DNA of 64,000 bases. Origin: Bermanella sp049115935. GTDB taxonomy: Bacteria > Pseudomonadota > Gammaproteobacteria > Pseudomonadales > Oceanobacteraceae. Position 1 is the stretch's first letter; the number at the start of each line of letters is the position of its first letter. The notes under the pieces are model-generated. The model had not been told where the DNA came from. It did not search any database and saw only the letters and a program-made list of their open reading frames with translations. The stretch is taken from contig JAGDZK010000006.1 in the NCBI GenBank assembly GCA_049115935.1, forward strand, positions 1 to 64,000, in the 5' to 3' direction. This document shows, in pieces, positions 38,801 through 44,900 of the stretch. The position numbers and the translations under genes are program-made.

Positions 38801-39340
38801 AAAAGTACCCGCGCCATCAAACATAAGATCACCGGTTGTGAGTACGCCACGAGTTGTGTTGATAAACCCACAGCCGTTACACGTAATCCCATTTTGGTTA
38901 GCAATAACAACCTCTGCAGACTGACCTGCAACCTCGGTATATCCGTTTAGATAACTGCGCCCATTACCGATTACCTCATTAAGGATAATCGAGGCGCTTT
39001 GACCATTTAGATTAGCATTACCATCAATGTGACCAGCAAGCTTCGTATTCACGATATCTGGAGAGTTATTCAGTATTAAGCCATTTTTATTAACGTTAAA
39101 GGCGTCGTATTCGTTTCTAGACACGCCCCCTTTAGATGGGGCATTTATATTAACGACTGGAACACCATTATCAGACACATCGAGACTTGGTGAATGTTGA
39201 GAGTTTTTAGCAGCGGACACGCCTTGAGCAAATAGGGTAGCTGGCGATAGGATATAAGTAAGTAAGGCTAAATAAGAAGTAGCTTTCTTGATCTTTCTAA
39301 AGTTTTGAAGTATTTCCGAATTACACTGCTTAGCTTTCAT
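29810..39340 (-). CDS. TpsA filamentous-haemagglutinin-like exoprotein with C-terminal GIY-YIG-like toxin
   Basis: About 3,176 residues. An extended signal peptide (FRKIKKATSYLALLTYILSP) precedes the TPS secretion domain (SPSLDVSDNGVPVVNINAP, then VVIANQNGITCNGCGFIN and TTGDLMFDG). A very long beta-helix of short FHA repeats (N-x-x-G-x-I) follows, then haemagglutinin repeats rich in 'GSNVNV'-type units. A Cys/His/Lys cluster near residues 1,400-1,430 (KKCRSHESCGHKRRKHH) interrupts the helix. The last 110 residues (about 3,067-3,176) are GGTYVLRDAE...RRTGRSKDLEKREQQH...YSEQRGREHIIHE, a GIY-YIG-like nuclease pattern. No VENN motif precedes it. The start at 39340 has AAGGG 8 bases upstream; the ATG six bases earlier is too close to that site. 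It acts as a contact-dependent toxin or adhesin, exported by the TpsB upstream. Confidence 0.85.
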   Translation of the reverse strand: MKAKQCNSEILQNFRKIKKATSYLALLTYILSPATLFAQGVSAAKNSQHSPSLDVSDNGVPVVNINAPSKGGVSRNEYDAFNVNKNGLILNNSPDIVNTKLAGHIDGNANLNGQSASIILNEVIGNGRSYLNGYTEVAGQSAEVVIANQNGITCNGCGFINTTRGVLTTGDLMFDGAGTFTGYQVSKGDVDISGLGLNATNLDQVDILARSIQVNGELWANQLNLITGLNTINHDDLSITERKSDTKASNFSLDVAAIGGMYANRIKLIGTEKGLGVNLEGDLISAEEINLSNEGNITNQAKIHSKTVKVESDSLTNGNTGEIATTVGSINLAINGELENSGKIVSKNGLDISANTGISNLEDGLLYSESEMKLSTKGKIENNSSKIQSKSDINLVSKSTENLGDSVILAQNSSVSIEADKVSNESVIAGSVVTIDVGKLENQTQNAKIQANELLSVNANDSIKNKDGSSLLSQGKLELKSNGSVDNSAKIIAKNINISTSTFNNENSTALIQSVDTLSIDAQSLSNSAKLVGNKIDLQAGVFLNSSESGLIKSSDSVVINVDGDIDNLSGAVIYGENLVLIDAVGKVTNSNSGIYSQDDISINSAHLLNLGDSSAITSNNGDLSVTSDEINNQGILSALTAFFNTNIFSNTGLSAQVKAKDSLDIKVASDFSNNEGALIYGLNDVALNVDGNLDNGSKIISEGDVLINTAAFNNTKDGLVYSKLGKLDVTTHSMSNQGLVSADTVNLNVDSMVNQGSSAQIQAQNSLNINITEEGLSNLDGANLYAKNTLNLEVSGAVKNEDSVIRSSGDISIISSSLDSNEYASIIANSGNLTVDVTDFQNLGLVQADSIDIYTQNFLNSGVYAQIQAISDLNLSVSKSNVLNKNGAVLYAGNNLIVNTPNDILNDSASIQAGNDIGLDASSLNNSNGSIIYSKNASVSIDTNKLTNTATIAGKDISIDTHQFSNSSSSALIQASNTLTVDANSSDIINQSGATLFGLNKLVLNTEKAIKNLNAYIQSALDIVMDSLSFANDKNASVISQNGLVDINVSDINNQGLLIGKNVDISTNSFKNTGSNAQIQASDNVSINASSNLYNQSGALIFSAGNASLTSGNNFYNQSSIVETGGNLNISAKLIQNEKQSGGIESYLFSSRDMNLTGNFRNNDSILQSGRNLNVNNGYFLNTANGVVKAKEGTATFGVSTWTNYGFIGSNILNINASGNLLNQGDDALVLAGTSFNLKSSSGGLTNKDGGVLYSFGNGSFDINGHVLNESSTIETQGRLDLKAGSLTNKRDVFKISYTEVVTDSATEKSISRSELPDAPSSSRFWYANVTYNEVTQTPYISEAGVQGTILSGGSMTLDTVNDIRNEYSTISAAGNLNAKARALYNFETDEEIVITTTGTYKYGTWKKCRSHESCGHKRRKHHTREFQDIEKIDKPLASSTLTAGGAFTGSFKNLENGAVKGIKNRKDEDIAVNAPKASLSDKNVSQTDLESETISDVTDVGDAPSQIEDQTNVADTYTPELEDIDPSKLSVDLSNTDIKELSNGALFSEASNTDHNYLIETNSKFTEYENFISSDYMLEKMGINTKDEASARLGDGYLEQKIVRDQIIELTGKQYVNGSDNTESQYIELMENALAAHSQLQLSPGVALTAEQIKNLDEPIVWMVEQEFQTKDGVKTALVPKVYFTNAMQMLLREDGALISGNSVSIDVEDTLANAGSITSQSRLDLTAKDIENSGKLKAINQINLIAERDVINQSGSIESRNVNINAGRDFINETKVDFIEFDNGNGFSGKQSFVGDTASIAAESFSVFAGNDINLIGSDFQIEGDLVLQALGDIALSTSEIINEAINGKYHGVSTKEHIVSKIGAGSVLMIAGDTFTAKGAKIASDSDVSIQAKDINLLAVKDVTDKNVYHNYGGGNSKRTQTHSETVIGTEIGANGVLRLNSEGDITSKGSQLSGTQGIDLSADGNILLATEEAFNSTRVDKTSKKSGVSGSSRKAITSIDESLTHTGTSLNSNGNIILSSGNDISLIGSDVNAGQHIGIDAAGDLLVSAAVNESFNQYTKVKKGSLTQSSQNKGSNTQEAVASNLNANGSMSINSGGNVAVVGSNLSATDTLTIGNSTIAKDSNGQVLKNDNGQFVNEQGEQVGNVSVTTQELTNETWNEKSSGLRGVLKDIAGGISLMVGTMTAAAGIPVDAEIEVGRSSVDRTHEVTQQASNVQANDLGIDVQGDVAIIGSNVNVDNQASINANSFTLDAAKEQSSTHHSETVSTISSSGPSMGENEVTLASMSKTDSTETTTTDSTTWSGSTLNAGTLSVNTAENVNIISSDVNVTGDAQITAKDVIIGGRQDVTTTTSKSKEVVETVSVGVKNAYADTVMAVDALNDAKNAARDAKSAYDNAKQKIANGEMPASELKYFEANMAAATINVANATLAVASAGATAAASTGTGGFYATGSASVETNESSSTTTDKTWNGSNLNIGGNANITADNEIQVKGSNIAVTGGLQLDAKDINLVAGDNSSTSTSDSSSHSENASYSTNGGPSGSLSASETESTSESNYYTNTQIAAGTLSSDSENLTLSGANVDAGVVDITTGNLLVESLQNTSTSNSETKGANVGLNGSGTPTSGGINQQVSESSTAWVDQQSSITGGDVTIKAKDTTIKGGLIAAVDENGDDNGQLSFATDTLSSEDLQDHSTSSDKGFNLNTGEGSTTVGANYSGHDTEQTTKATIGNGNVTVGGDQLAEGNVNRDVNNSQEITKDHELGGLDATVTVDHRLATEEGRQDIANDFEDTAELAKDAGQTVADGTDYVYDEIQTIGDNLPEEYQDRLGETGEEFIDELIQQDWSDEKIAEVLATQKLQDGLAAMEQSTNAMEKGDSSSNTEEALIETFVSGQEVDGILQLEPQIVTPENVDLESPTPLATGLAGLGKVKQEIDSVREDNPELAKGIEVAIGVATGGPLKEGINQVTNAALENIYGSDVIDDVKNKVVNHIGGAVTGDKEAFEPLANIDKEYPNSDAPIGDSRNDIRDGTDFALGTILGVGGSKGGNTSVGVKDDNTNSTKEPKGGTYVLRDAETEEVRRTGRSKDLEKREQQHANTPETEDLVFEVDRRTDDYSEQRGREHIIHEKHPEAKNSKHPEGGSECGLNKCRAISPTNPKKDDYLEAEKIRAERDDS

Positions 39341-39525
39341 AGCCATATCCCTTATTAGGCTATTTCCAAACAGCTAACTCAATGTTGCCGCAATAAGGTA
39401 AAGCCATTAAAAATTTGGCCGAATTAAACAGTTTTTACAAAAGGTGCTCAATGTAATTTTTGTGACGTTTTGTGTGTTTATTGTTCAAGCTAACATTGCG
39501 TTACATAAACTTACAAGCTGATACA

Positions 39526-41196
39526 CTATATGCGCCAAGAAAGATTGATACCGGATTCACAGCATTTATTTTGGGCAGTTGGCCCATATAAAATAAATGG
39601 TCGCGCTATAAATACATCGTATTGAAATCCAAACATTCCCCCTTTAGAACCTAGAGTTAACCCCATTAACTCTTTTTCACTTAGTCCTTCGGCACCTTGC
39701 CCAGATACCGCCCCTAGATCCCAACCTAGATAAAGTGAAACTGGTAAGCCAGGTAATGAGATTGATACGTCATTCCTGAAGCGCCAACCATGAGCAGCGC
39801 CTAAAGAATCTTCACTTGCAAAGCCTCTTACCGTATAACGTCCACCGTTACTAAACCAATCTAACGAATATAGTGACGTCTCTGCCCACTGGAAGCGAAA
39901 CTGGCTTGATAAGCTTACTGGGGTGCCCAGCATTTTAAATGGATGATATAAAGTGGAGCCAATCGTATAAAATCGATAATCAGGCTGGGCGGCTCCGGAT
40001 GGGGCATTTACGTCTACTTTCTCAGCTCCTAATAAATCAACGCCTTGCTGAATCCCCATTGATAGATCCAGTACACTGCTTTTTATATAGTGTCTGTAAT
40101 TTGCTCCAAGCTCTAGATTGGTTAAATTTCTTCTTTGTACTTCCACTTCAGTATCATTTATATAGCTTCTTCTTTCTCTGGTTTTGAGTGACATTGTCCA
40201 AGATGCCTTGATTGAATTGTCACGAAAGAACACATGGTCAACCCCCAGTTTTCTATCAATTGAGTCTCCACTACTAATGAAGCTTTGAACCGCTCCATTA
40301 ACCTCTTGTGTGTTATCGGATGTCGTCATATTAAAATTAACAGTCCAGTATCCAAAAGGAATACTCATGTTAAGTGATTTGTTTTCTATCCCAGCACTAT
40401 TGTCCTGATCTGCATCTCTTGATGCGCTAATAGTGATCATGTCTTGGATAAATAAGCCGTTGTACATAGTGAGATCCACAGATGCCTGATTTACACCTGT
40501 CGAATCACTCCCTCCATCATCGAGTGACATCCCCAGAGACCAAGGCTTTGATTTATTGACTTTGGCTATTACACGGCTCAGGCCAGGCTTATTTCCAGGC
40601 TCAATATCAAATTTAATATCTTGAGAGCCAAGTCGGCCCAATTGATCAACCCCTTGCTCCAAATCCCTAATATTTAATAAACCCCCTTTATTCATAGGAA
40701 TAGCCAATGACCAAAACTGATTGTAATCATTGGGGAATACCACTTCTTCTATACGACCTTCCTGTATCGTGATTTTAAGAATACCGGATGACAGCTCCTG
40801 TTCTGGCAATACAGCTCTAGTGGTGACATACCCCTGAGCTAATATATTTTTGTTTAATGCCCTTAAATACACGGCAATTCCTTTTTGCCCAACACATTGG
40901 CCAATATATTCTTGGCCTAGTATTCGTGCTGAGGGTAGGGCAAAACCATTTATTTCAATTTTATCAATCGGAAAGCAAACCGATTCTATTGGAGGTGGTG
41001 GTAGGATTTCTTGGGTGGGTAGTTGAATCGGTGGTTCTGTATTTGAAAGCTCTTTTTGAACCTCTTCTTGTACAGCTTTTTCTCTTAAATTCCATTCTCG
41101 TTGTATATCATCCTCAGCTATAACACTGCTCGGAGTTTGTAGCCCCAGAAAAAGCACTATGAAATAACTAACTTTAGTGCTATCCAAATCAAGCAT
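39526..41196 (-). CDS. TpsB outer-membrane transporter, ShlB/FhaC/HecB family
   Basis: A 556-residue Omp85-superfamily pore that secretes the TpsA partner. It has a signal peptide (VSYFIVLFLGLQTPSSVIA), a Pro-rich linker (PPIQLPTQEILPPPPIES), POTRA domains (about 75-230; FPIDKIEINGFALPSARILG and LKITIQEGRIEEVVF) and a 16-strand barrel. The conserved loop-6 motif is VRGF (GGRYTVRGFASEDSLG), and the protein ends in an aromatic/hydrophobic strand (INLSWRI). It is the first gene of the operon, 185 bp before tpsA. It lies about 290 bp from the right attachment site, and the region between should hold the operon promoter. Confidence 0.92.
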   Translation of the reverse strand: MLDLDSTKVSYFIVLFLGLQTPSSVIAEDDIQREWNLREKAVQEEVQKELSNTEPPIQLPTQEILPPPPIESVCFPIDKIEINGFALPSARILGQEYIGQCVGQKGIAVYLRALNKNILAQGYVTTRAVLPEQELSSGILKITIQEGRIEEVVFPNDYNQFWSLAIPMNKGGLLNIRDLEQGVDQLGRLGSQDIKFDIEPGNKPGLSRVIAKVNKSKPWSLGMSLDDGGSDSTGVNQASVDLTMYNGLFIQDMITISASRDADQDNSAGIENKSLNMSIPFGYWTVNFNMTTSDNTQEVNGAVQSFISSGDSIDRKLGVDHVFFRDNSIKASWTMSLKTRERRSYINDTEVEVQRRNLTNLELGANYRHYIKSSVLDLSMGIQQGVDLLGAEKVDVNAPSGAAQPDYRFYTIGSTLYHPFKMLGTPVSLSSQFRFQWAETSLYSLDWFSNGGRYTVRGFASEDSLGAAHGWRFRNDVSISLPGLPVSLYLGWDLGAVSGQGAEGLSEKELMGLTLGSKGGMFGFQYDVFIARPFILYGPTAQNKCCESGINLSWRI

Positions 41197-41417
41197 CTAG
41201 ACAATTCCCTTTATCGGCGCATGATTAAAGTAAAATACTCATTAAGTGTAGAGTGTTTCCAAAGATCTGCTAAGTCGACTAGAAAGCATGCTGAAGCCTT
41301 ACTACAGGCTGGTAGCTACATACTTATACGGTTGTGAATCCTTAGCCTTATATTCTTTAAGGCGGAATGATAAACCTAGAAGGGGGATAGTTCCCGCATA
41401 AAGCATTCTAAGTATTA

Positions 41418-41437
41418 AGTGTAACCATCAGTGTAAC
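41418..41437. promoter_or_regulatory. Right-end integrase arm-type sites
   Basis: AGTGTAAC occurs at 41418-41425 and 41430-41437, two direct copies 12 bases apart, the second followed by CTTTTT as in the left-end copies. They lie 50-70 bp inside attR. Matching octamers near attL (12044-12122) support a shared binding protein. The rest of 41197-41478 is the upstream region of tpsB with no clear promoter. Confidence 0.6.
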
Positions 41438-41478
41438 CTTTTTCTTGTTATTATATTTATTCCTTTAAATTCAATACC

Positions 41479-41559
41479 TTAACACTGCTGCATCATAGGT
41501 GTGTGTTCGGCGTTTTTGTCAGTGTTTATGGGCTTTGGGGCAGTTTTACTGGTGGCCAT
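41479..41559 (-). pseudogene. mutS: Displaced original 5' end of mutS
   Basis: The ATG at 41557-41559 opens MATSKTAPKPINTDKN, then AEHTPMMQQ, and stops after one Cys codon at a TAA (41479-41481). The EHTPMMQQ part is identical at DNA level with codons 17-24 of the present mutS. Joined at that point it would give a normal MutS N-terminus. It is thus the pre-integration start, cut off by the element; the old promoter should still read into the element and yield a 26-residue peptide. Confidence 0.9.
41486..41508. repeat. Attachment site, right (attR core)
   Basis: A perfect 23-bp copy of 11889-11911. On the minus strand it encodes EHTPMMQ in the displaced mutS start. It marks the end of the element; bases to its right are chromosomal. 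Confidence 0.92.
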
Positions 41560-41933
41560 GGGACTGCTCTTTTATGTGCTAAATGGTGGAAATAAGGCGG
41601 CAATTGTACGGCAATATTGAGGGATGGGTAAGGGTGGAATGAATTGGTATTTAGTTTTTATTTAGAGCCTAGCATTTAATGAAAATTTATAGCGCTTTTT
41701 CTGGTTGCTCAAGAGGATAGCAAGTTGTTGTAGGAAATTACGGCTTGTCAATAATAATATTCAGTTTGGAGATTGTACTCCTTTCAAGAATAAAGTTGGA
41801 CAGTATTTTGACTATAAAAGGGTTTAAGCAGGACTAAGGAGAAGGGGTTAATATGAGCGACAAAATATTGTAATGGCGAGGGGGATCTAGTAAGGTCGCG
41901 CCTGTTTTTAAATTTGTACAGGGATTGTATTAT
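41560..41933. other. Original mutS / giant-gene divergent upstream region with a 6-codon leader ORF
   Basis: This 374-bp stretch was the shared upstream region of mutS and the giant gene before integration. A very strong ribosome site, AAGGAGAAGGGG, precedes ATG at 41853 and a 6-codon frame (MSDKIL, TAA at 41871-41873). The same frame stays open after the TAA to the giant-gene ATG at 41934. The giant gene itself has only a weak AGGGA about 10 bases before its ATG. The mini-ORF may be a leader controlling translation. No confident -35/-10 pair was found. Confidence 0.45.
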
Positions 41934-44900
41934 ATGAAGCGCATAGCTGCTTTATTGGCATTACTTCTATCCGTTGATAGCTACGGGCTGGATACAGATA
42001 TTAGATTGTTGTCCCAATTATCTGCTTTTGAGACAGAAAAAGAATTTTCGGTTTCCATTTCTGATTGCACAGCCCTTGAATATATTCAGCATGGCATTGT
42101 TAAACATCCTATTTCAGACGCAATAAGACTACCTGCTTCTCAGGTAGGTTGCCAGTTTTTGGGTCTGAAAAAATTAATGGCTAATCAAGGTCAAATAAAA
42201 TTAGATCTTGTTGATACAAATGGGACTATTGAAACGATATCTGAAAATTTTATTCTAGAAAATAAAACACCTTTATTATCTCTAGAGTCATCAACTGTAT
42301 CAGTTGAACCATCTCAAGTTGCAAATTTAATTTTTAATGTTTCTGATGACACTGACTTGTCTTATCTCAAGGTTTCAATACAGGGCCTACGCGTCAGTGA
42401 TTTAAGAAATGCTGGAGGTGTTGTTGAGGCAGTTCAAAACGAAGCCTTCATTGACTTTAATGGTCGTTTTTACCCGTCAAGTGACTTGTCCACAGAAATA
42501 TCCATGTCAATACCATTCTCTAAGTCGTTACCACTAGATGTTGTTGCGGGAGATGGTGTTCTAATCATAGAAGCCGAAGCTGTAGATGCTTCGGGTAACA
42601 TATCTTCAATCAGTGAGTTTAAATATACAGGCGAAACAATAGAAGATGAAATTCAAGATTTCAACACACTAAATAAAAGTATTTTAATTACAAATATGCT
42701 TGATTACGTACAGGTATTGCCAGTTGTACGATATAAGTTTAGAGGAGAAGTACCCTTAGTCGGACGAGGTACTGGAGCTAGCTATGAGGTGAGTGATCCT
42801 GATTTCTTAGGCGTTACCGAGTCAGGTGTGGTATTTGCAAAAAAAGAAGCAGATAAAAAGGAATTGTCAGTTAGGGTTAATTACCCCGGTGCTGAGACTA
42901 TTATACTGCCTGTAGAGTTGGCATTTTCTCGTAAGATCAAATCTTTGTTTTTTACTGGTTATCCCGGAGATGCGGTATTGCCGTTAATTGGTTTGAATCA
43001 ATATCATGAGCTGCCGCAATTAAGTGCGAAGTTTGATGATGGTAGTACTGGTGAACTAAGTGATGCCTTCCCTTTTTCTATATCTTTAGCGGATAGCGTT
43101 TCTACATTTGCAGATATTAGTACGGATAAGTTAGCGTCAAAGGCTGAAGTGTCGCAAGAATCACCTATATATTTAAATATTACATCCTCTCGCCTAGAGG
43201 GGACAGTATTTCCACTGCCTGTGTCTGTTGCAGATGCACCGCCTAAAGTTAATCTTAAAGTAACGCCAAGAGTCTCTGTGGGTGGAGTCATAGAAATTAG
43301 CGCTGATGTTAGTGATGATGTACAAGTTAGTAAGGTTATCTTTAAGCAAAATGGAAGTGAAATAGCAACTCGTGATGGTTACCCCTATACGTTAAATATT
43401 AATGCAGTTGATTCAATGAATGGGACTACCTTTAAATACAGTGTTATTGCACTTGATAATATAGGCCAAGAAACTGAATCACGTACCTTATCATCATCTG
43501 TAGGTGATGAGCATAAGGCTTCGCGCCCATCTTATATTCTTGAATCTCCAAGTAATGCATTGGCTGTTGTCGAAGAAAGTTACTTTTGGTATCGAGCAGC
43601 TCATGATCTAGGGAAAATCAAGCCATCAATAAGAACTAGCAGTAATATATCAAGTGTAAAAGTATTTTTGGATGATGAGGAGATCGGCTCTACAAGATTC
43701 CCTAGAATAGAAGAAAGAAATATATTGGTGAATAAGGAAAAAGAAAAACATCTTTTTGAAGTTTGGGAAATGAAGTTCAAAGCACCTTCTATATCTACTT
43801 ATGAAAGCTCTCGATCGATTTATGCTCAATATACGCTGAAAGATGGATCAGTTTATCAAGATGAAACCCGTTTAATAAGAATTATCGAAAATAAAGAGCC
43901 TACCGTTTTAATCGCATCACCAGAAAATAATGCAACCGTTACAGCAGGGCAAAATATTCGCATAGAAGGTATAGGTATGGATGATACCTTATATCAAGGG
44001 TCGGAATTTAGATTGTATGTGAATGAAAAATTAAAAAGCCTGAAATTATTTGATTTACGTTATTTAGACGAGTTAGAAAAAGAAAAAATAGGTAAAGATG
44101 ACCTATACGTATTGCCTACACAGTATCTCGGAGCGCTTGCACCTAAGCAAGAAAAAGTAAGTTTTAATTACTTGGTACCGAGTGACAGTATAGGTGAATC
44201 GATTGACGTTAAATTCCAAGCTAAAGATCTTCATGGTGAGATAATCGAAACCAATACGGTTAAAGTGTTAGTTGCAGGTGATCAGCCACCTACATCGGCA
44301 CTTACTAGTCCTGTTAATTCACAATATATAACCGAAGGTGAAACGATTCGTGTTAGTGCTGCTTCGGTTGATGATGTTGCGATTAAAAGCACTGAATTTT
44401 TTGTAAATGGAACGAGTATCGGTGTCGATCTAGTTGCCCCATATTCAGTACAATACGTGGCGCCTGACAATATCGTTTCTGAGCAAATATTAGAGTTTTG
44501 GACTGTAGTAGTTGACTCATCAGGGCAGCAATCTACCAGTCAAATAGTAAAAGCAACACTAGGTCATGATGATCGACCACCTGTTATAGATTGGGTTTCT
44601 CCAGAAATAAATGGTACTGAAGGCGCAGAATCAATAGCTAATGTACCGGAGCAATCAACACAGGTTCTTAAGTTTGTAGGCTATGATAATGTCGGTATTG
44701 CAGACTTAGAAATAGAAGGCCTGAAAAAGACTGAAATCGGCTATCAATTGACGGGTGATTTGACCGATGTTGAGTTGGTTGAGCCTGTGCTGATTCCAAA
44801 TACCTTAAATCAATTTTCTGTTGCAATCCTAATAGATACCCCCAAATTGAATGCTTCTGACGCGCTTGCTTATGCTAGCTATAAGGTTGCTGCAGTGGCA

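Larger units (their letters stand above)
11889..41508. mobile_element. Integrative element of ~29.6 kb inserted in the 5' end of mutS
   Basis: It is bounded by 23-bp perfect direct repeats (11889-11911, 41486-41508). The left repeat is inside functional mutS. The right repeat is followed by the displaced original first codons of mutS. A tyrosine integrase adjoins the left end, an AlpA-type regulator follows, and AGTGTAAC arm-type motifs lie near both ends. The cargo is a STAND-like ATPase/nuclease, HEPN-type proteins, plasmid-type genes and a secreted toxin operon. By eye the interior is more AT-rich than mutS or rhlE. No conjugation genes or relaxase were seen, so it is probably non-autonomous for transfer, like a mobilisable or phage-inducible island; this last point is inference. 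Confidence 0.9.

Noticed and set aside
11889..41508. Insertion at a tRNA gene, the usual target for such integrases
   Set aside because: Both copies of the direct repeat lie in the mutS coding start and no tRNA sequence is present at either end.
12165..41508. Conjugative element with type IV secretion genes
   Set aside because: No relaxase, coupling protein or VirB/Tra-like gene could be found in any frame of the element.
41853..41933. Giant protein starting at the MSDKIL leader
   Set aside because: A TAA follows the sixth codon, and the ATG at 41934 begins a proper signal peptide; kept only as a leader observation.
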